From Streptomyces vilmorinianum (GTDB lineage: Bacteria > Actinomycetota > Actinomycetes > Streptomycetales > Streptomycetaceae): a stretch of 64,000 bases of DNA. The notes beneath the pieces were generated by a model, which was not told where the DNA came from, made no database searches, and saw only the letters and a list, made by a program, of their open reading frames with translations. Below, piece by piece: positions 26,085 through 35,477 of this stretch; the first letter of the stretch is position 1; each line of letters begins with the position of its first letter. The stretch lies in NCBI RefSeq assembly GCF_005517195.1, contig NZ_CP040244.1, forward strand, positions 6,280,001-6,344,000, given 5' to 3'. The translations under genes and the position numbers were made by a program.

Positions 26085-29000
26085 CTATCCGGCGTCCGGA
26101 GTGGGTCTGCCCAGCAGGATCCCCTCCAGCTCGGCACGGCCGGGCAGGCGCCGCGGGCGTACGACGTCACCCGTCCGTACGTAGACGAAGGCGGCCGCGA
26201 CCTCGTCGGGGTCGAGGCCGTGCTGTTCGGCCCAGGCGAGGCGGTAGATCGCGAGCTGGAGGGGGTCGGCCGTGCGCAGGTGGCTGGTCTTCCAGTCGAC
26301 GATCTCGTACGCGCCGGACTCCGGGTCCCGGTAGACGGCGTCGATCCGGCCTCGGACGACCCGGCCGGCGAGGGAGAGATGGACGGGGACCTCGACGCGG
26401 TACGGGGTGCGGTGGGCGTACGGGGTGAGGGCGAAGGCGTCCTTGAGCGCGTCGAGGTCCCGCTCGTCGGCGATCTCCGGTTCGCCGGCGAAGTCCTCGC
26501 CGCCGGGGAGCTCGTCGGGGCCGAGCATGGGGAGCGGGAGCTCCTCGAACCTGGACTCCACCCACGCGTGGAACCGCGTGCCGCGGCGGGCGGCGGGCTG
26601 TGGGGGGCGGGGCATGGGGCGGGCCAGGTCCTGGGCGAAGCCGTCGGGGTCGGCGGCGAGGCGGAGGACCTGGGAGGCGGAGAGGTAGGCGGGCAGGAGG
26701 ACGTCGCGGGTGGTGGCGCGGGCGCGGCGGAGCTCGGTGGTGAGCGCGGTGAGGTCGCGGTCCCAGGAGGCGAGGGTTTTCCGGTCCTCGGGGGCGAGCG
26801 CCTGCTCCGGTGCCCGTGGGGCGGGGATCCCGTCAGCCGGGGGCTCCTCGTCCCGGGGAGGCTCCTCGTCCCAGTGAGGCTCGCCGCCCCGGGCAGGCTC
26901 CTCGTCCCAGACGGGGTCCTCGTCCCAGACAGGCTCCTCGTCGGGCCAGAGGTCCTCGGGGTCCTGAGGGGCGGGCCCTTGCGCGGGCAGCGCGTCCGTG
27001 GGTTGTGCCCACCCGTTCCGCCCCGGCGGAACGTATGCCCACAACGCCGTCATCACGCGCTCCGCCGCCTTCCTGCGGCGCTGGAGGGACGTCTCGTCCA
27101 AGGGGAGGGGCCAGGCCTGGTCCGCCGTACGGTCCTGGAGGGACGGGTTCTCCGCGTCCTTCTCCGGTTCCTCCGCCCAGGCCTCGATCTCGCCGTAGCC
27201 CGCCGCGCAGTGGTCGTACAGGGCCTGGAGGAAGGCCGACGGGCCCCGGGGCTTCTTCTGGGCCGGGCCCCACCAGTGGGCGGAGCCGAGGAGGAGGGAG
27301 CGGGGGCGGGTGAAGGTCACGTATCCGAGGCGGAGCTCCTCGGTGTGCTGGTGCGCGCGCATCGCCTCCTTGAAGGTCTTCAGAGAGGCGGCGTCCCAGG
27401 TGTCGATCTCCGGCAGCGTCGCCGCGTCGCCGCGCAGGGCGTGCGGCAGCACCTGAGGCTGGGAGGTCCACGACTCGCGGGACCTGGTGCTCGGGAACTG
27501 GGAGGCGACGAGCCCCGGCACCGCGACCACGTCCCATTCCAGGCCCTTGGACTTGTGCGCGGTGAGGACCTTGACGGTGTTCTCGCCGCCCGGGAGCGCG
27601 TTGTCGAGCCCCTTCTCGTACTGCGCGGCCGTGCGCAGGAAGCCGAGGAAGGCCAGGAGGGTCGCCTCGCCGTCCAGGGAGGCGAAGCCGGCCGCTATGT
27701 CGAGGAAGTTCGACAGGGTCTCGCGCCGGCGGGCGGCCAGCGCGTTCGGGGAGGCGGAGAGTTCGACCTCCAGGCCCGTGGTGGCGAGGACCCGGTGCAG
27801 GACGTCCATCAGCGGGTCGGCGAGCGAGGAGCGCAGGGAGCGCAGCTCGGCGGCGAGCCGGGCGAAGCGGACCCGGGCCTCGGCGGAGAACGGCAGGCCG
27901 TCGTCCTCGCCGCCGGAGTCGAGGAAGGTGTCGAGCGCGTCGGCGAGCGAGATCACCTCGGCCGGGTCGACGCCCTCGACCGCCGCCGCGAGCCGCTGGT
28001 CGGCGTCCGCGTCGGGGTCCTCGGTGGCGCGGTGGACGAGCAGCCGGGCGCGGCGGCCGAGGAGGGCGAGGTCGCGGGGGCCGATACGCCAGCGCGGGCC
28101 GGTGAGGAGGCGGACCAGGGAGGCGTTGGCGCCGGGGTCCTGGAGGACCTCGCACACCGCGACCAGGTCGGCGATCTCGGGCAGGTGCAGCAGGCCCGAC
28201 AGGCCGACGACCTCGACGGGCACGTCACGGGCGACCAGGGCGGCCTGGATGGCGGGGAAGTCGGTCGCCGTCCGGCACAGGACCGCGATCTCGCCGGGCT
28301 CCCGGCCCGTGCGGACCAGGTGGGCGAGGGAGTCGGCGAGCCAGTCGATCTCCTCGGCGTGGGTGGCGTGGAGGGCGATCCGTACCGAGCCGTCGCGCTC
28401 CGCGCCGGGCGCCGGGCGCAGCGCCTCCACGCCCGCGTGCATGGCCCGCAGGGGCTCGGCGAGTCCGTTGGCGAGGTCGAGGAGGCGGCCGCCGCTGCGC
28501 CGGTTCTCGGAGAGCGCGTACCGGGTGGCGGGGCTGCCGTCCTCGTACGGGAAGTGGGCGGGGAAGTCGTCCAGGTTGGCGACGGACGCGCCGCGCCAGC
28601 CGTAGATGGCCTGGCAGGGGTCCCCGACCGCGGTCACGGCGTGCCCGGTGCCCGAACCGAAGAGGCCGGAGAGGAGCAGCCGCTGGGCCACGGAGGTGTC
28701 CTGGTACTCGTCGAGGAGCACCACCCGGAACTCCTCGCGCAGGATCGCGCCGACCTCCGCGCGCGTGGTGGCGAGCTCGGCGGAGAGGGCGATCTGGTCG
28801 CCGAAGTCGAGCAGGTCGCGGGAGCGCTTGGCCGCGCGGTAGCGGACGACGAGGTCGAGCAGTTCGCGGCGGGCCGCGGCCGTCTCGGGGACCTTGCGCA
28901 GGTCGGCGTTGGAGAGCTTGGCACCGGCGAGGGCGGTGAGCAGCTCGGAGTCGTACGCCTTCAGGTCCTCGGGGCGTACGAGATGTTCGGCGAGCTCGGC

Positions 29001-29522
29001 GTCGAGGGCGAGGAGGTCGCTGACCAGGGTCGGGAAGGACTTGGTCAGGGCGGGGTACGGTCCGGGCGCCTCGCGCAGGACACGCGCGGCGAGCTGGTAG
29101 CGGGTGGCGTCGGCGAGGAGGCGGGAGGTGGGCTCCAGGCCGATGCGCAGGCCGTGGTCGGTCAGGAGCTGCCCGGCGAAGGCGTGGTACGTCGAGATGC
29201 GGGGCTCGCCGGGAGGATTGTCGGGGTCGATGGCGTCGGGGTCGGTGACCCCGGCCCGTACGAGCGCCGTGCGGACGCGCTCGGCGAGCTCTCCGGCGGC
29301 CTTGTTGGTGAAGGTCAGGCCGAGGACCTGTTCGGGCGCGACCTGACCCGTGCCGACCAGCCAGACCACCCGGGCGGCCATCACCGTCGTCTTGCCGGAA
29401 CCGGCTCCGGCCACGATGACCTGCGGGGCGGGCGGCGCGATGATGCAGGCCGTCTGCTCCGGGGTGAACGGGATGCCGAGGAGCTCCTTGAGCTGCTCGG
29501 GGTCGGTGATGCGTGCGGTCAC
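26085..29522 (-). CDS. adnB: AdnB-like helicase-nuclease subunit
   Basis: Helicase-nuclease of 1145 residues. An N-terminal superfamily 1 UvrD-like motor has Walker A GAGSGKTT near residue 41, DEYQDTSVAQ as motif II, GDPCQAIYGWRG as motif III and TFTRPRSLLL near motif VI. A Glu/Pro-rich spacer lies at about residues 830-920. The C-terminal 200 residues form a RecB-like nuclease domain with the catalytic motif IVDWKTS. It pairs with AdnA in the actinobacterial heterodimer that resects DNA double-strand ends. GTG 29522 is chosen because the product then begins MTARITDPEQ, as I recall for homologues; GTG 29546 is upstream. In contrast to mycobacteria, adnA is not directly adjacent. Confidence 0.88.
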   Translation of the reverse strand: MTARITDPEQLKELLGIPFTPEQTACIIAPPAPQVIVAGAGSGKTTVMAARVVWLVGTGQVAPEQVLGLTFTNKAAGELAERVRTALVRAGVTDPDAIDPDNPPGEPRISTYHAFAGQLLTDHGLRIGLEPTSRLLADATRYQLAARVLREAPGPYPALTKSFPTLVSDLLALDAELAEHLVRPEDLKAYDSELLTALAGAKLSNADLRKVPETAAARRELLDLVVRYRAAKRSRDLLDFGDQIALSAELATTRAEVGAILREEFRVVLLDEYQDTSVAQRLLLSGLFGSGTGHAVTAVGDPCQAIYGWRGASVANLDDFPAHFPYEDGSPATRYALSENRRSGGRLLDLANGLAEPLRAMHAGVEALRPAPGAERDGSVRIALHATHAEEIDWLADSLAHLVRTGREPGEIAVLCRTATDFPAIQAALVARDVPVEVVGLSGLLHLPEIADLVAVCEVLQDPGANASLVRLLTGPRWRIGPRDLALLGRRARLLVHRATEDPDADADQRLAAAVEGVDPAEVISLADALDTFLDSGGEDDGLPFSAEARVRFARLAAELRSLRSSLADPLMDVLHRVLATTGLEVELSASPNALAARRRETLSNFLDIAAGFASLDGEATLLAFLGFLRTAAQYEKGLDNALPGGENTVKVLTAHKSKGLEWDVVAVPGLVASQFPSTRSRESWTSQPQVLPHALRGDAATLPEIDTWDAASLKTFKEAMRAHQHTEELRLGYVTFTRPRSLLLGSAHWWGPAQKKPRGPSAFLQALYDHCAAGYGEIEAWAEEPEKDAENPSLQDRTADQAWPLPLDETSLQRRRKAAERVMTALWAYVPPGRNGWAQPTDALPAQGPAPQDPEDLWPDEEPVWDEDPVWDEEPARGGEPHWDEEPPRDEEPPADGIPAPRAPEQALAPEDRKTLASWDRDLTALTTELRRARATTRDVLLPAYLSASQVLRLAADPDGFAQDLARPMPRPPQPAARRGTRFHAWVESRFEELPLPMLGPDELPGGEDFAGEPEIADERDLDALKDAFALTPYAHRTPYRVEVPVHLSLAGRVVRGRIDAVYRDPESGAYEIVDWKTSHLRTADPLQLAIYRLAWAEQHGLDPDEVAAAFVYVRTGDVVRPRRLPGRAELEGILLGRPTPDAG

Positions 29523-29570
29523 CTCAAAGAGGCTAACGGCGACCACCGACAGCCAGGACCGCCGCGGGGC

Positions 29571-30491
29571 TCAGACCGGTGTGGCCTGCTCCAGCTTCGA
29601 GATGTCGACCGTCTCGTCCGCGGGCGGTACGACCACCTTCACGGGCTTGTCGTAGTCGGAGAGGAGCATCGTCCCCGGCTCCTCGCCGCCCGTCTTGACG
29701 ATCTTGAGGATGTAGGGCTTGCCCTTCTGGGAGACGGAGACGGTCGTCGTGTCCGGCGTCGTCGTGTCGGGTGTCGTGTCCGGCGTCGTGCCGCCGTCCG
29801 TCTTCTTCTTCACGAGCGTGGCGACGGGCGTCTCCTCGACCTCGGCGTCCGGCCCCCTGGTCAGGCCCCTGCGTTCCTCCGGGTCCTTGTCCAGCTCGGC
29901 GAGGAGCGAGGTCAGGTCGCAGACTCCGCTGAGGTCCTCGCTGCCCTCCTGGCCGGGCGTGATCTTCAGCCAGCGGCCCTTCAGGAGCTCGATGGTGGCG
30001 TCGATCTGCGCCTCCGGCATGCCCTGCGAGGTCATGGAGGCGCGCCAGAACTTCTCGTCGCCCTTCATGTACGTGATCTTGTCGGCCTGGCGCAGCTCCG
30101 CCGTGCCGCCCTCGACCTTCACGCGCCCCGTGCACTGGTTCTTGTCGTTGACGGAGAAGTCGATGTCGAGGGGCTGGCCGTCGGAGACGATCCGGCCGCT
30201 CATCCGGAGGGAGGTCGCGGACTGGGTGGCGGTGACGGCCCGGTCGGCGATCTCGTCGGCGGTCAGGTCCTCGAAGGGGTCCGGGGAGGGGGAAGGGGCG
30301 GCGGCAACCGCCCGTACGTCGGAAGGGGCGGCGGCAACCGCCCGTACGTCCCGCGCGGCCTCCTGTGCGGCGGGCGCCGGCGCGGTCCAGCCGGTCAGTC
30401 CTGCGCCCGCGCCGGCACCGACGACCACGGCCGCGCAGAGGGTGGTCGCGATCCGGAGCTTGCGGCTCCGCGGGTTTCGCTGGGGCGCCAT
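29571..30491 (-). CDS. Exported protein, LppX/LolA-like, paralogue of the next gene
   Basis: Secreted protein of 306 residues with an N-terminal signal peptide (basic start, hydrophobic residues 13-33). It lacks a good lipobox cysteine and is probably not lipidated, unlike its paralogue. Shared landmarks are FEDLTADEIADRAV, the YMKGDEKFW strand, LLKGRW and the ending KPVKVVVPPAD. The fold is probably an LppX/LprG- or LolA-like lipid-binding half barrel, by analogy only. A run of TTPDTTPDTTTPDTT lies near residue 250, and DVRAVAAAPS is repeated near residues 48-67. ATG 30491 has GAGGAGG upstream. The stop is about 50 bases before adnB. Confidence 0.75.
   Translation of the reverse strand: MAPQRNPRSRKLRIATTLCAAVVVGAGAGAGLTGWTAPAPAAQEAARDVRAVAAAPSDVRAVAAAPSPSPDPFEDLTADEIADRAVTATQSATSLRMSGRIVSDGQPLDIDFSVNDKNQCTGRVKVEGGTAELRQADKITYMKGDEKFWRASMTSQGMPEAQIDATIELLKGRWLKITPGQEGSEDLSGVCDLTSLLAELDKDPEERRGLTRGPDAEVEETPVATLVKKKTDGGTTPDTTPDTTTPDTTTVSVSQKGKPYILKIVKTGGEEPGTMLLSDYDKPVKVVVPPADETVDISKLEQATPV
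30291..30350. repeat. Perfect 30-bp tandem duplication inside the exported protein gene
   Basis: Two identical 30-base units at 30291-30320 and 30321-30350 encode DVRAVAAAPS twice just after the signal peptide. The frame is kept. Confidence 0.95.
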
Positions 30492-30592
30492 GCGAGCCTC
30501 CTCGCGGGAATTCCCCTGATCACCAGGGTCACCCCGGGGGCGTGCGCCCGCTACTTCGGGGGCAGCGGGCGCACGGAGCGGAGGCCGGTACG

Positions 30593-31396
30593 TCAGCCGC
30601 CGAGCTTGTCCGGGTCCATGACCTGGTCCGCCGGCGGCGCGGTGACCGTGACCGGCTTGTTGAAGTCGGAGAAGACGAGGGTGCCCGGCTCGTCGCCGCC
30701 CACCTCGACCGTCTTGAGGACGTAGGGCTCGCCCTCCTTGGCGACGTACATGGTGAGCGTCTCGCCGTTGCTCTTCTTCTTGGTCAGGGTGACGGCGGGC
30801 TGACCGTTGACGTCGGCGTCGGCGCCCTTGGTCATGCCCTTGCGGTCCGCCCGGTCCTTGTCCATCTCCTTGACCATCTTGTCGAGGTCGCAGAGGTCGG
30901 CCAGTTCGCCCGCGTTCTTGTCGGTCATCTTCATCCAGCGGCCCTTGAAGAGCTCGGCCATGGCCTTCCCCTCCTCGGCGGAGGCGCCCTCCTCGCCGGC
31001 GGAGACCTGCCAGAACTTCTCGTCGCCCTTCATGTACATGATGCCGTCGGCCCGGAGGAGGTCCGCGGTGGCCTCCTTGATGCCGATCTTGCCGGTGCAG
31101 GCGCCCTTGCTGTCGAGGGCGAGGTCGATCGTCATGCTCTGGCCGTCGGCCTTGCCGTTGCCGACCATGTGGAGCGAGGTCGCGCCCTCGGTGGCCTTCA
31201 CGGCCTTGTCGGCGATCTCGTCGGCGGTCAGCCCCGCGAACGGGTCGGCGGGCTTGGTGGGGGTCGGCGCGGCAGAGGGCGTGCTCTTGTCGGCCTTGGC
31301 GCCGCCGTCGTCAGCCTTCTTGCCGCAGCCGGTCACGCCGACCGCCGTCGCCGCGCAGACCAGCGCCACGGCCCAGAGCTTGGGGTTGACCGTCAT
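30593..31396 (-). CDS. Lipoprotein, LppX/LolA-like, paralogue of the preceding exported protein
   Basis: Lipoprotein of 267 residues with a clear signal peptide and lipobox VTGC near residue 24. The mature part starts with a Lys/Asp/Ser/Thr linker, then FAGLTADEIADKAV, YMKGDEKFW, LFKGRWMKM and KPVTVTAPPAD, all shared with the paralogue downstream. Such proteins in actinobacteria often carry lipids across the envelope; the ligand here is unknown. Start ATG 31396 is preceded by GGAG. The pair lies between adnA and adnB, which are neighbours in mycobacteria. Confidence 0.82.
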   Translation of the reverse strand: MTVNPKLWAVALVCAATAVGVTGCGKKADDGGAKADKSTPSAAPTPTKPADPFAGLTADEIADKAVKATEGATSLHMVGNGKADGQSMTIDLALDSKGACTGKIGIKEATADLLRADGIMYMKGDEKFWQVSAGEEGASAEEGKAMAELFKGRWMKMTDKNAGELADLCDLDKMVKEMDKDRADRKGMTKGADADVNGQPAVTLTKKKSNGETLTMYVAKEGEPYVLKTVEVGGDEPGTLVFSDFNKPVTVTAPPADQVMDPDKLGG

Positions 31397-31531
31397 CTTG
31401 CTCTCCACTCTCACAGGTTCTCTTTACCGCGGCCTTACCGACTGTCGAGCGGTCCGAAAGGTTGCGTCGGGCGGGCGGGTGACCTGTCCCACATCGGCCA
31501 TGGCAGCCGCGGCGGGCACGGTGGTCCCGGC

Positions 31532-34500
31532 TCACTCCACGATGTGGCGGCCCTCCGGCTGCGCGCTGCACGAGGCCCGGAAGGTGCAGTGGGTGCAGTG
31601 CTGGCCGGTGGTGGGGGTGAAGCGCTCGTCGAGGACCCGGCCGGCCGCGGTCGCGAGCAGGTCGCCGACCCACTCGCCCGCCAGGGGTTCCTGCGCCTGG
31701 ATCTTCGGCAGCGCGTCCCCGCCCTCCTTCTTGGGGGCGGGCTGGCGCAGCTGTACGAGTTCGGCGCCGCCGGGTTCGGGGCGGCGGCCGTCGAAGACCT
31801 CGTCGAGGGCTCCTTCGCGTACCGCGAGCTGGTAGACGGCGAGCTGGGGGTGGTGGGCGACCTCGTCCCTGGTCGGGGCGGACTTGCCGGTCTTGAAGTC
31901 GACGACGTAGGCGCGGCCCTGCTCGTCGGTCTCGACGCGGTCCATGGAGCCGCGGATACGGACCTCGTACGCGCCGGCTTCGAGGGTGACGTCGAAGTCG
32001 TGCTCGGTGGCGGCGGGGGTACGGCCGCCGCGGTCCATGACGTGCCAGCGCAGGAAGCGTTCCAGCGCCACGCGCGCGTGCTCCTTCTCCTGCGCGGACT
32101 TCCAGGGGGCGTCGAAGGCGAGCGCGTCCCAGACGGAGTCGAGGCGGGCCATGAGGACGTCGAGGTCGGCGGGGGTACGGCCGGAGGCGACCTCGTCGGC
32201 GAGGACGTGGACGACGTTCCCGAAGCCCTGGGCGGCGGTGGCGGGGGCGGCGGCCTTGACCTCGCGGCCGAGGAACCACTGGAGGGCGCAGGTGTTGGCG
32301 AGCTGGTCGAGGGCGGAGCCGGAGAGGGCGACGGGGTGGTCGCGGTCGCGGAGCGGGACCTGGCTGCGGGTGGGCTCGAACAGGCCCCACCAGCGGTCCG
32401 GGTGGGCGGCCGGGACCAGTGGCTGGCCCTCGTCGTCGGTGAGCGCGGCGAGCTGGGCGAGGCGCTGGGCGGCGGCGTCGCGGAGCGCGTCGGAGGCGGC
32501 GGGGTCGACGGTGGTGGCGCGCAGTTCGGCGACGAGGGCGGCGACGGCGAGGGGGCGGCGGGGGCGGCCGGGGACGTCCTTGGGCTCGGTGCCGAGTTCG
32601 GTGAGGAAGCGGGAGGGCTGGTCGCCGTCGTCGGCGGGGGCCTTGACGGCGGTGACGACGAGTCGGTGGCGGGCGCGGGTGGCGGCGACGTAGAAGAGGC
32701 GGCGCTCCTCGGCGAGGAGGGCGCCGGGGGTGAGGGGTTCGGCGAGTCCGTCGCGGCCGATGCGGTCGGCTTCGAGGAGGGAGCCGCGGCGGCGCAGGTC
32801 GGGCCAGAGGCCTTCCTGGACGCCGGCGACGACGACGAGGCCCCATTCGAGGCCCTTGGAGCGGTGGGCGGTCATGAGGCGGACGGCGTCGGGGCGGGTC
32901 TGGCGCTTGGAAAGGGTGTCGGCGGCGATGTCCTGGGCGTCGAGCTCTTCGAGGAAGTTGAGCGCGCCGCGGCCGCCGACGCGGTCCTCGGCGCGGGCGG
33001 CGGTCTCGAAAAGGGCGCAGACGGCGTCGAGGTCGCGGTCGGCGTTGCGGCCGGCCGCGCCGCCGCGGAGCGCGGCGCGCTCGAGCCGGCCGGGCCAGGG
33101 GGTGCCGTCCCAGAGCAGCCAGAGGGCCTCTTCGGCGGTGCCGCCGGCGGCGAGCCGTGCGCGGGCCTGCCGGAGCAGCTCACCGAGCCGCCTGGCGCCG
33201 CGGGCGTACGACTGGTCATGGGCGGCGAGCCGCTCGGGCTCGGCGAGAGCCCGTGCGAGCAGAACGTCGGACGGCGGCGGCACCTTGTTCCCCCCGGCCC
33301 GCTCCTCGTCCCGCAGGGCCCGCCCGAGCCGCCGGAGGTCGGCGGGGTCCATCCCGGCGAGGGGCGACGCGAGAAGGCTGAGCGCGGTATCGACATCGAG
33401 CCAGGCCCCTCCGACGCCGACGCCGTCGGCAGACGCGGGGGCAGCCCCCCGGGCCCTCATCTCGTCCCCTCCGGGGACGGAGCCATCGACGCCCGCCGCG
33501 TGGCCATCAGCGTCCACGTCGGCGGACGAGGCCAGCTGCGCGGCATCCGGCTCCTGGCCGCCGCCAGACCCGTCGGCAGACGCGGGGACGGAGCCATCGA
33601 CCCCCGCCACGGGCCCAGGGCTTCGCCCGGGCACACCGGAACCACCCAGGGGCACGTCTCCGCCCGCGGCCTGGCCGTCAGCGCCCACATCGGCGGACGA
33701 GGCCGGCTGCGCGGCATCCGGCTGCTCCTGGTCGCCGGCAGACGCCCCGGCCTCCTGGCCGCCCGCAGGCACGTCGGGCGACGCGGACGAGGTCTCCCCG
33801 GGGGCCTTCGCCGCATCGGCGGGCACGACCGGCTGCCCTTGGCCGCCGGGAGGTCCGTCGGTTTGCACGTCGGGCGGCGCGGCCCGGAACTCCCCCGCGT
33901 CAGCGGGTGTCGCCGCCGCGCGGAGGGCGAGGAGGAGAGGGGCGACCGCCGGTTCGTGGCGGAGGGGGGTGTCGGTGGTGTCGGTTTCCAGGGGGACGCC
34001 GGCCGAGGTCAGGGCGCGGCGGAGGGAGGGGACGGAGGACGTGGCGCGGACCAGGACCGCCATGTCGTGCCAGGGGACGCCGTCCTCCAGGTGGGCCCGG
34101 CGCAGCAGGTCGGCGATGTTGTCGGTCTCGGTGGACGCGGTCGGGTAGGTGTACACCTCCAGCCGGCCGCCCCCGCGCACCGCCGCCAGGTCCCGGTGGG
34201 CGCGGACCTTGTCGGCGGGCAGCCGGGGCAGCGGCATGCGCCGGGTGAGTTCGCGGGTCGCCGCGAGCAGGCCCGCGCCGGAGCGGCGGGAGGCCGTCAG
34301 GACGCGGACCTCCGCCGGCCTGCCGTCCACCCCCACGAACGTGTCGGGGAAGTCGAGGATGCCGTTGACGTCGGCGCCCCGGAACGCGTAGATCGACTGG
34401 TCCGGGTCGCCGAAGGCGACCACCGTGCTCCCGCCCGTCGCCCGACCACCGCCCCCCACGGACGCCCTTCCGGCGGCCCCTGTCGAATGGCCCGCCAGCG

Positions 34501-35320
34501 CGCGCAGCAGCCGTACCTGCGCCGGGTCCGTGTCCTGGTACTCGTCCACGAAGACCGCGTCGTAGTCGGGCAGCGTCACGCGCTCCGACAGCAGCACGGC
34601 CCGGTGCACCAGCTCCGTGTAGTCGAGGACCCCCTGCAGGTCCAGGACGTCCAGGTACTCCGCCAGGAACCCGGCCGCCGCCTTCCAGTCCGGCCGCCCC
34701 ACCCGCTGGGCGAACTCCGCCAGCGCCCGCGGCCCGAGCCCCAGCTCCCGCGAGCGCGCGAGGACGGCCCGTACCTCGTCGGCGAAGCCCCGCGTCGTCA
34801 GGCAGGCCCGCAGCTCGTCGGGCCAGCGGATCCCCGCGAGACCCGACTTCTCCAGGTCGAGCTGGCCCGCCAGCAGCTCCCGTACGAACAGGTCCTGCTC
34901 CGGTCCGGACAGCAGCCGCAGCGGCTCCGCGAACAGCTCGGCGTCCTGGTGTGCGCGGATCAGGGCGTAGCAGTACGAGTGGAAGGTGGTCGCCTGCGGG
35001 GGCCGCGAACCTCCCAGCCGCGCCGCCATCCGGTCGCGCAGCTCCACGGCCGCCTTGCGGCTGAAGGTGAGGACCAGGATCCGCTCCGGGTCCGCCCCCT
35101 TCTCGACGCGGGCCGCCACCGCCTCCACCAGCGTCGTCGTCTTCCCGGTGCCCGGTCCGGCAAGGACGAGCAGCGGTCCGCCCGCGTGGTCAACCACTTC
35201 CCGCTGCGCTGCGTCAAGGACAGGGGGATCCACCCGGGCCGGGGCGGTACGCAGCAGTCGGTACGCGCCCGTGGTCCGCCCCTGGTACGGCGTACGCCGG
35301 GTGGTGGAGGAGGAACTCAC
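31532..35320 (-). CDS. adnA: AdnA-like helicase-nuclease subunit with long disordered insertion
   Basis: Helicase-nuclease of 1262 residues. The UvrD-like motor has Walker A GPGTGKTTTL near residue 53, DEYQDTDPAQ as motif II and GDPDQSIYAFRGAD as motif III. The C-terminal RecB-like nuclease has VVDFKTGKSAP, and four cysteines (TCALQ, then CTHC and ASC near the end) placed as in AddB/Cas4-type iron-sulfur nucleases. About 170 residues of Gly/Ala/Asp/Pro-rich sequence with imperfect repeats (residues 465-635) interrupt the helicase between motor subdomains. Start GTG 35320 lacks a strong ribosome binding site. With AdnB it should form the double-strand end resection complex. Confidence 0.87.
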   Translation of the reverse strand: MSSSSTTRRTPYQGRTTGAYRLLRTAPARVDPPVLDAAQREVVDHAGGPLLVLAGPGTGKTTTLVEAVAARVEKGADPERILVLTFSRKAAVELRDRMAARLGGSRPPQATTFHSYCYALIRAHQDAELFAEPLRLLSGPEQDLFVRELLAGQLDLEKSGLAGIRWPDELRACLTTRGFADEVRAVLARSRELGLGPRALAEFAQRVGRPDWKAAAGFLAEYLDVLDLQGVLDYTELVHRAVLLSERVTLPDYDAVFVDEYQDTDPAQVRLLRALAGHSTGAAGRASVGGGGRATGGSTVVAFGDPDQSIYAFRGADVNGILDFPDTFVGVDGRPAEVRVLTASRRSGAGLLAATRELTRRMPLPRLPADKVRAHRDLAAVRGGGRLEVYTYPTASTETDNIADLLRRAHLEDGVPWHDMAVLVRATSSVPSLRRALTSAGVPLETDTTDTPLRHEPAVAPLLLALRAAATPADAGEFRAAPPDVQTDGPPGGQGQPVVPADAAKAPGETSSASPDVPAGGQEAGASAGDQEQPDAAQPASSADVGADGQAAGGDVPLGGSGVPGRSPGPVAGVDGSVPASADGSGGGQEPDAAQLASSADVDADGHAAGVDGSVPGGDEMRARGAAPASADGVGVGGAWLDVDTALSLLASPLAGMDPADLRRLGRALRDEERAGGNKVPPPSDVLLARALAEPERLAAHDQSYARGARRLGELLRQARARLAAGGTAEEALWLLWDGTPWPGRLERAALRGGAAGRNADRDLDAVCALFETAARAEDRVGGRGALNFLEELDAQDIAADTLSKRQTRPDAVRLMTAHRSKGLEWGLVVVAGVQEGLWPDLRRRGSLLEADRIGRDGLAEPLTPGALLAEERRLFYVAATRARHRLVVTAVKAPADDGDQPSRFLTELGTEPKDVPGRPRRPLAVAALVAELRATTVDPAASDALRDAAAQRLAQLAALTDDEGQPLVPAAHPDRWWGLFEPTRSQVPLRDRDHPVALSGSALDQLANTCALQWFLGREVKAAAPATAAQGFGNVVHVLADEVASGRTPADLDVLMARLDSVWDALAFDAPWKSAQEKEHARVALERFLRWHVMDRGGRTPAATEHDFDVTLEAGAYEVRIRGSMDRVETDEQGRAYVVDFKTGKSAPTRDEVAHHPQLAVYQLAVREGALDEVFDGRRPEPGGAELVQLRQPAPKKEGGDALPKIQAQEPLAGEWVGDLLATAAGRVLDERFTPTTGQHCTHCTFRASCSAQPEGRHIVE
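33400..33935. repeat. Imperfect repeats coding the AdnA insertion
   Basis: Within the adnA gene, segments encoding PDAAQPASSADVGADG and PDAAQLASSADVDADG recur along with several other similar blocks, giving a low-complexity stretch of roughly 530 bases. The reading frame stays open. Confidence 0.7.
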
Positions 35321-35477
35321 GTGGATCGACCGGTCCTGAGCGAAGAGGTGGAGAGGCGGAGAGGTGTACGGGGCGAACGACGACGTTACGGGAAACGGAG
35401 GGCACCCGAGTCGTACTCCGTACGGGGCTCCGTACCGTCATCGGGCCGCCCGGCCCCTCCCACCATGGGCAAAGCTG

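Noticed and set aside
25887..30725. Plus-strand frame of 1612 codons opposite adnB
   Set aside because: Antisense shadow; adnB has all helicase and nuclease motifs on the other strand.
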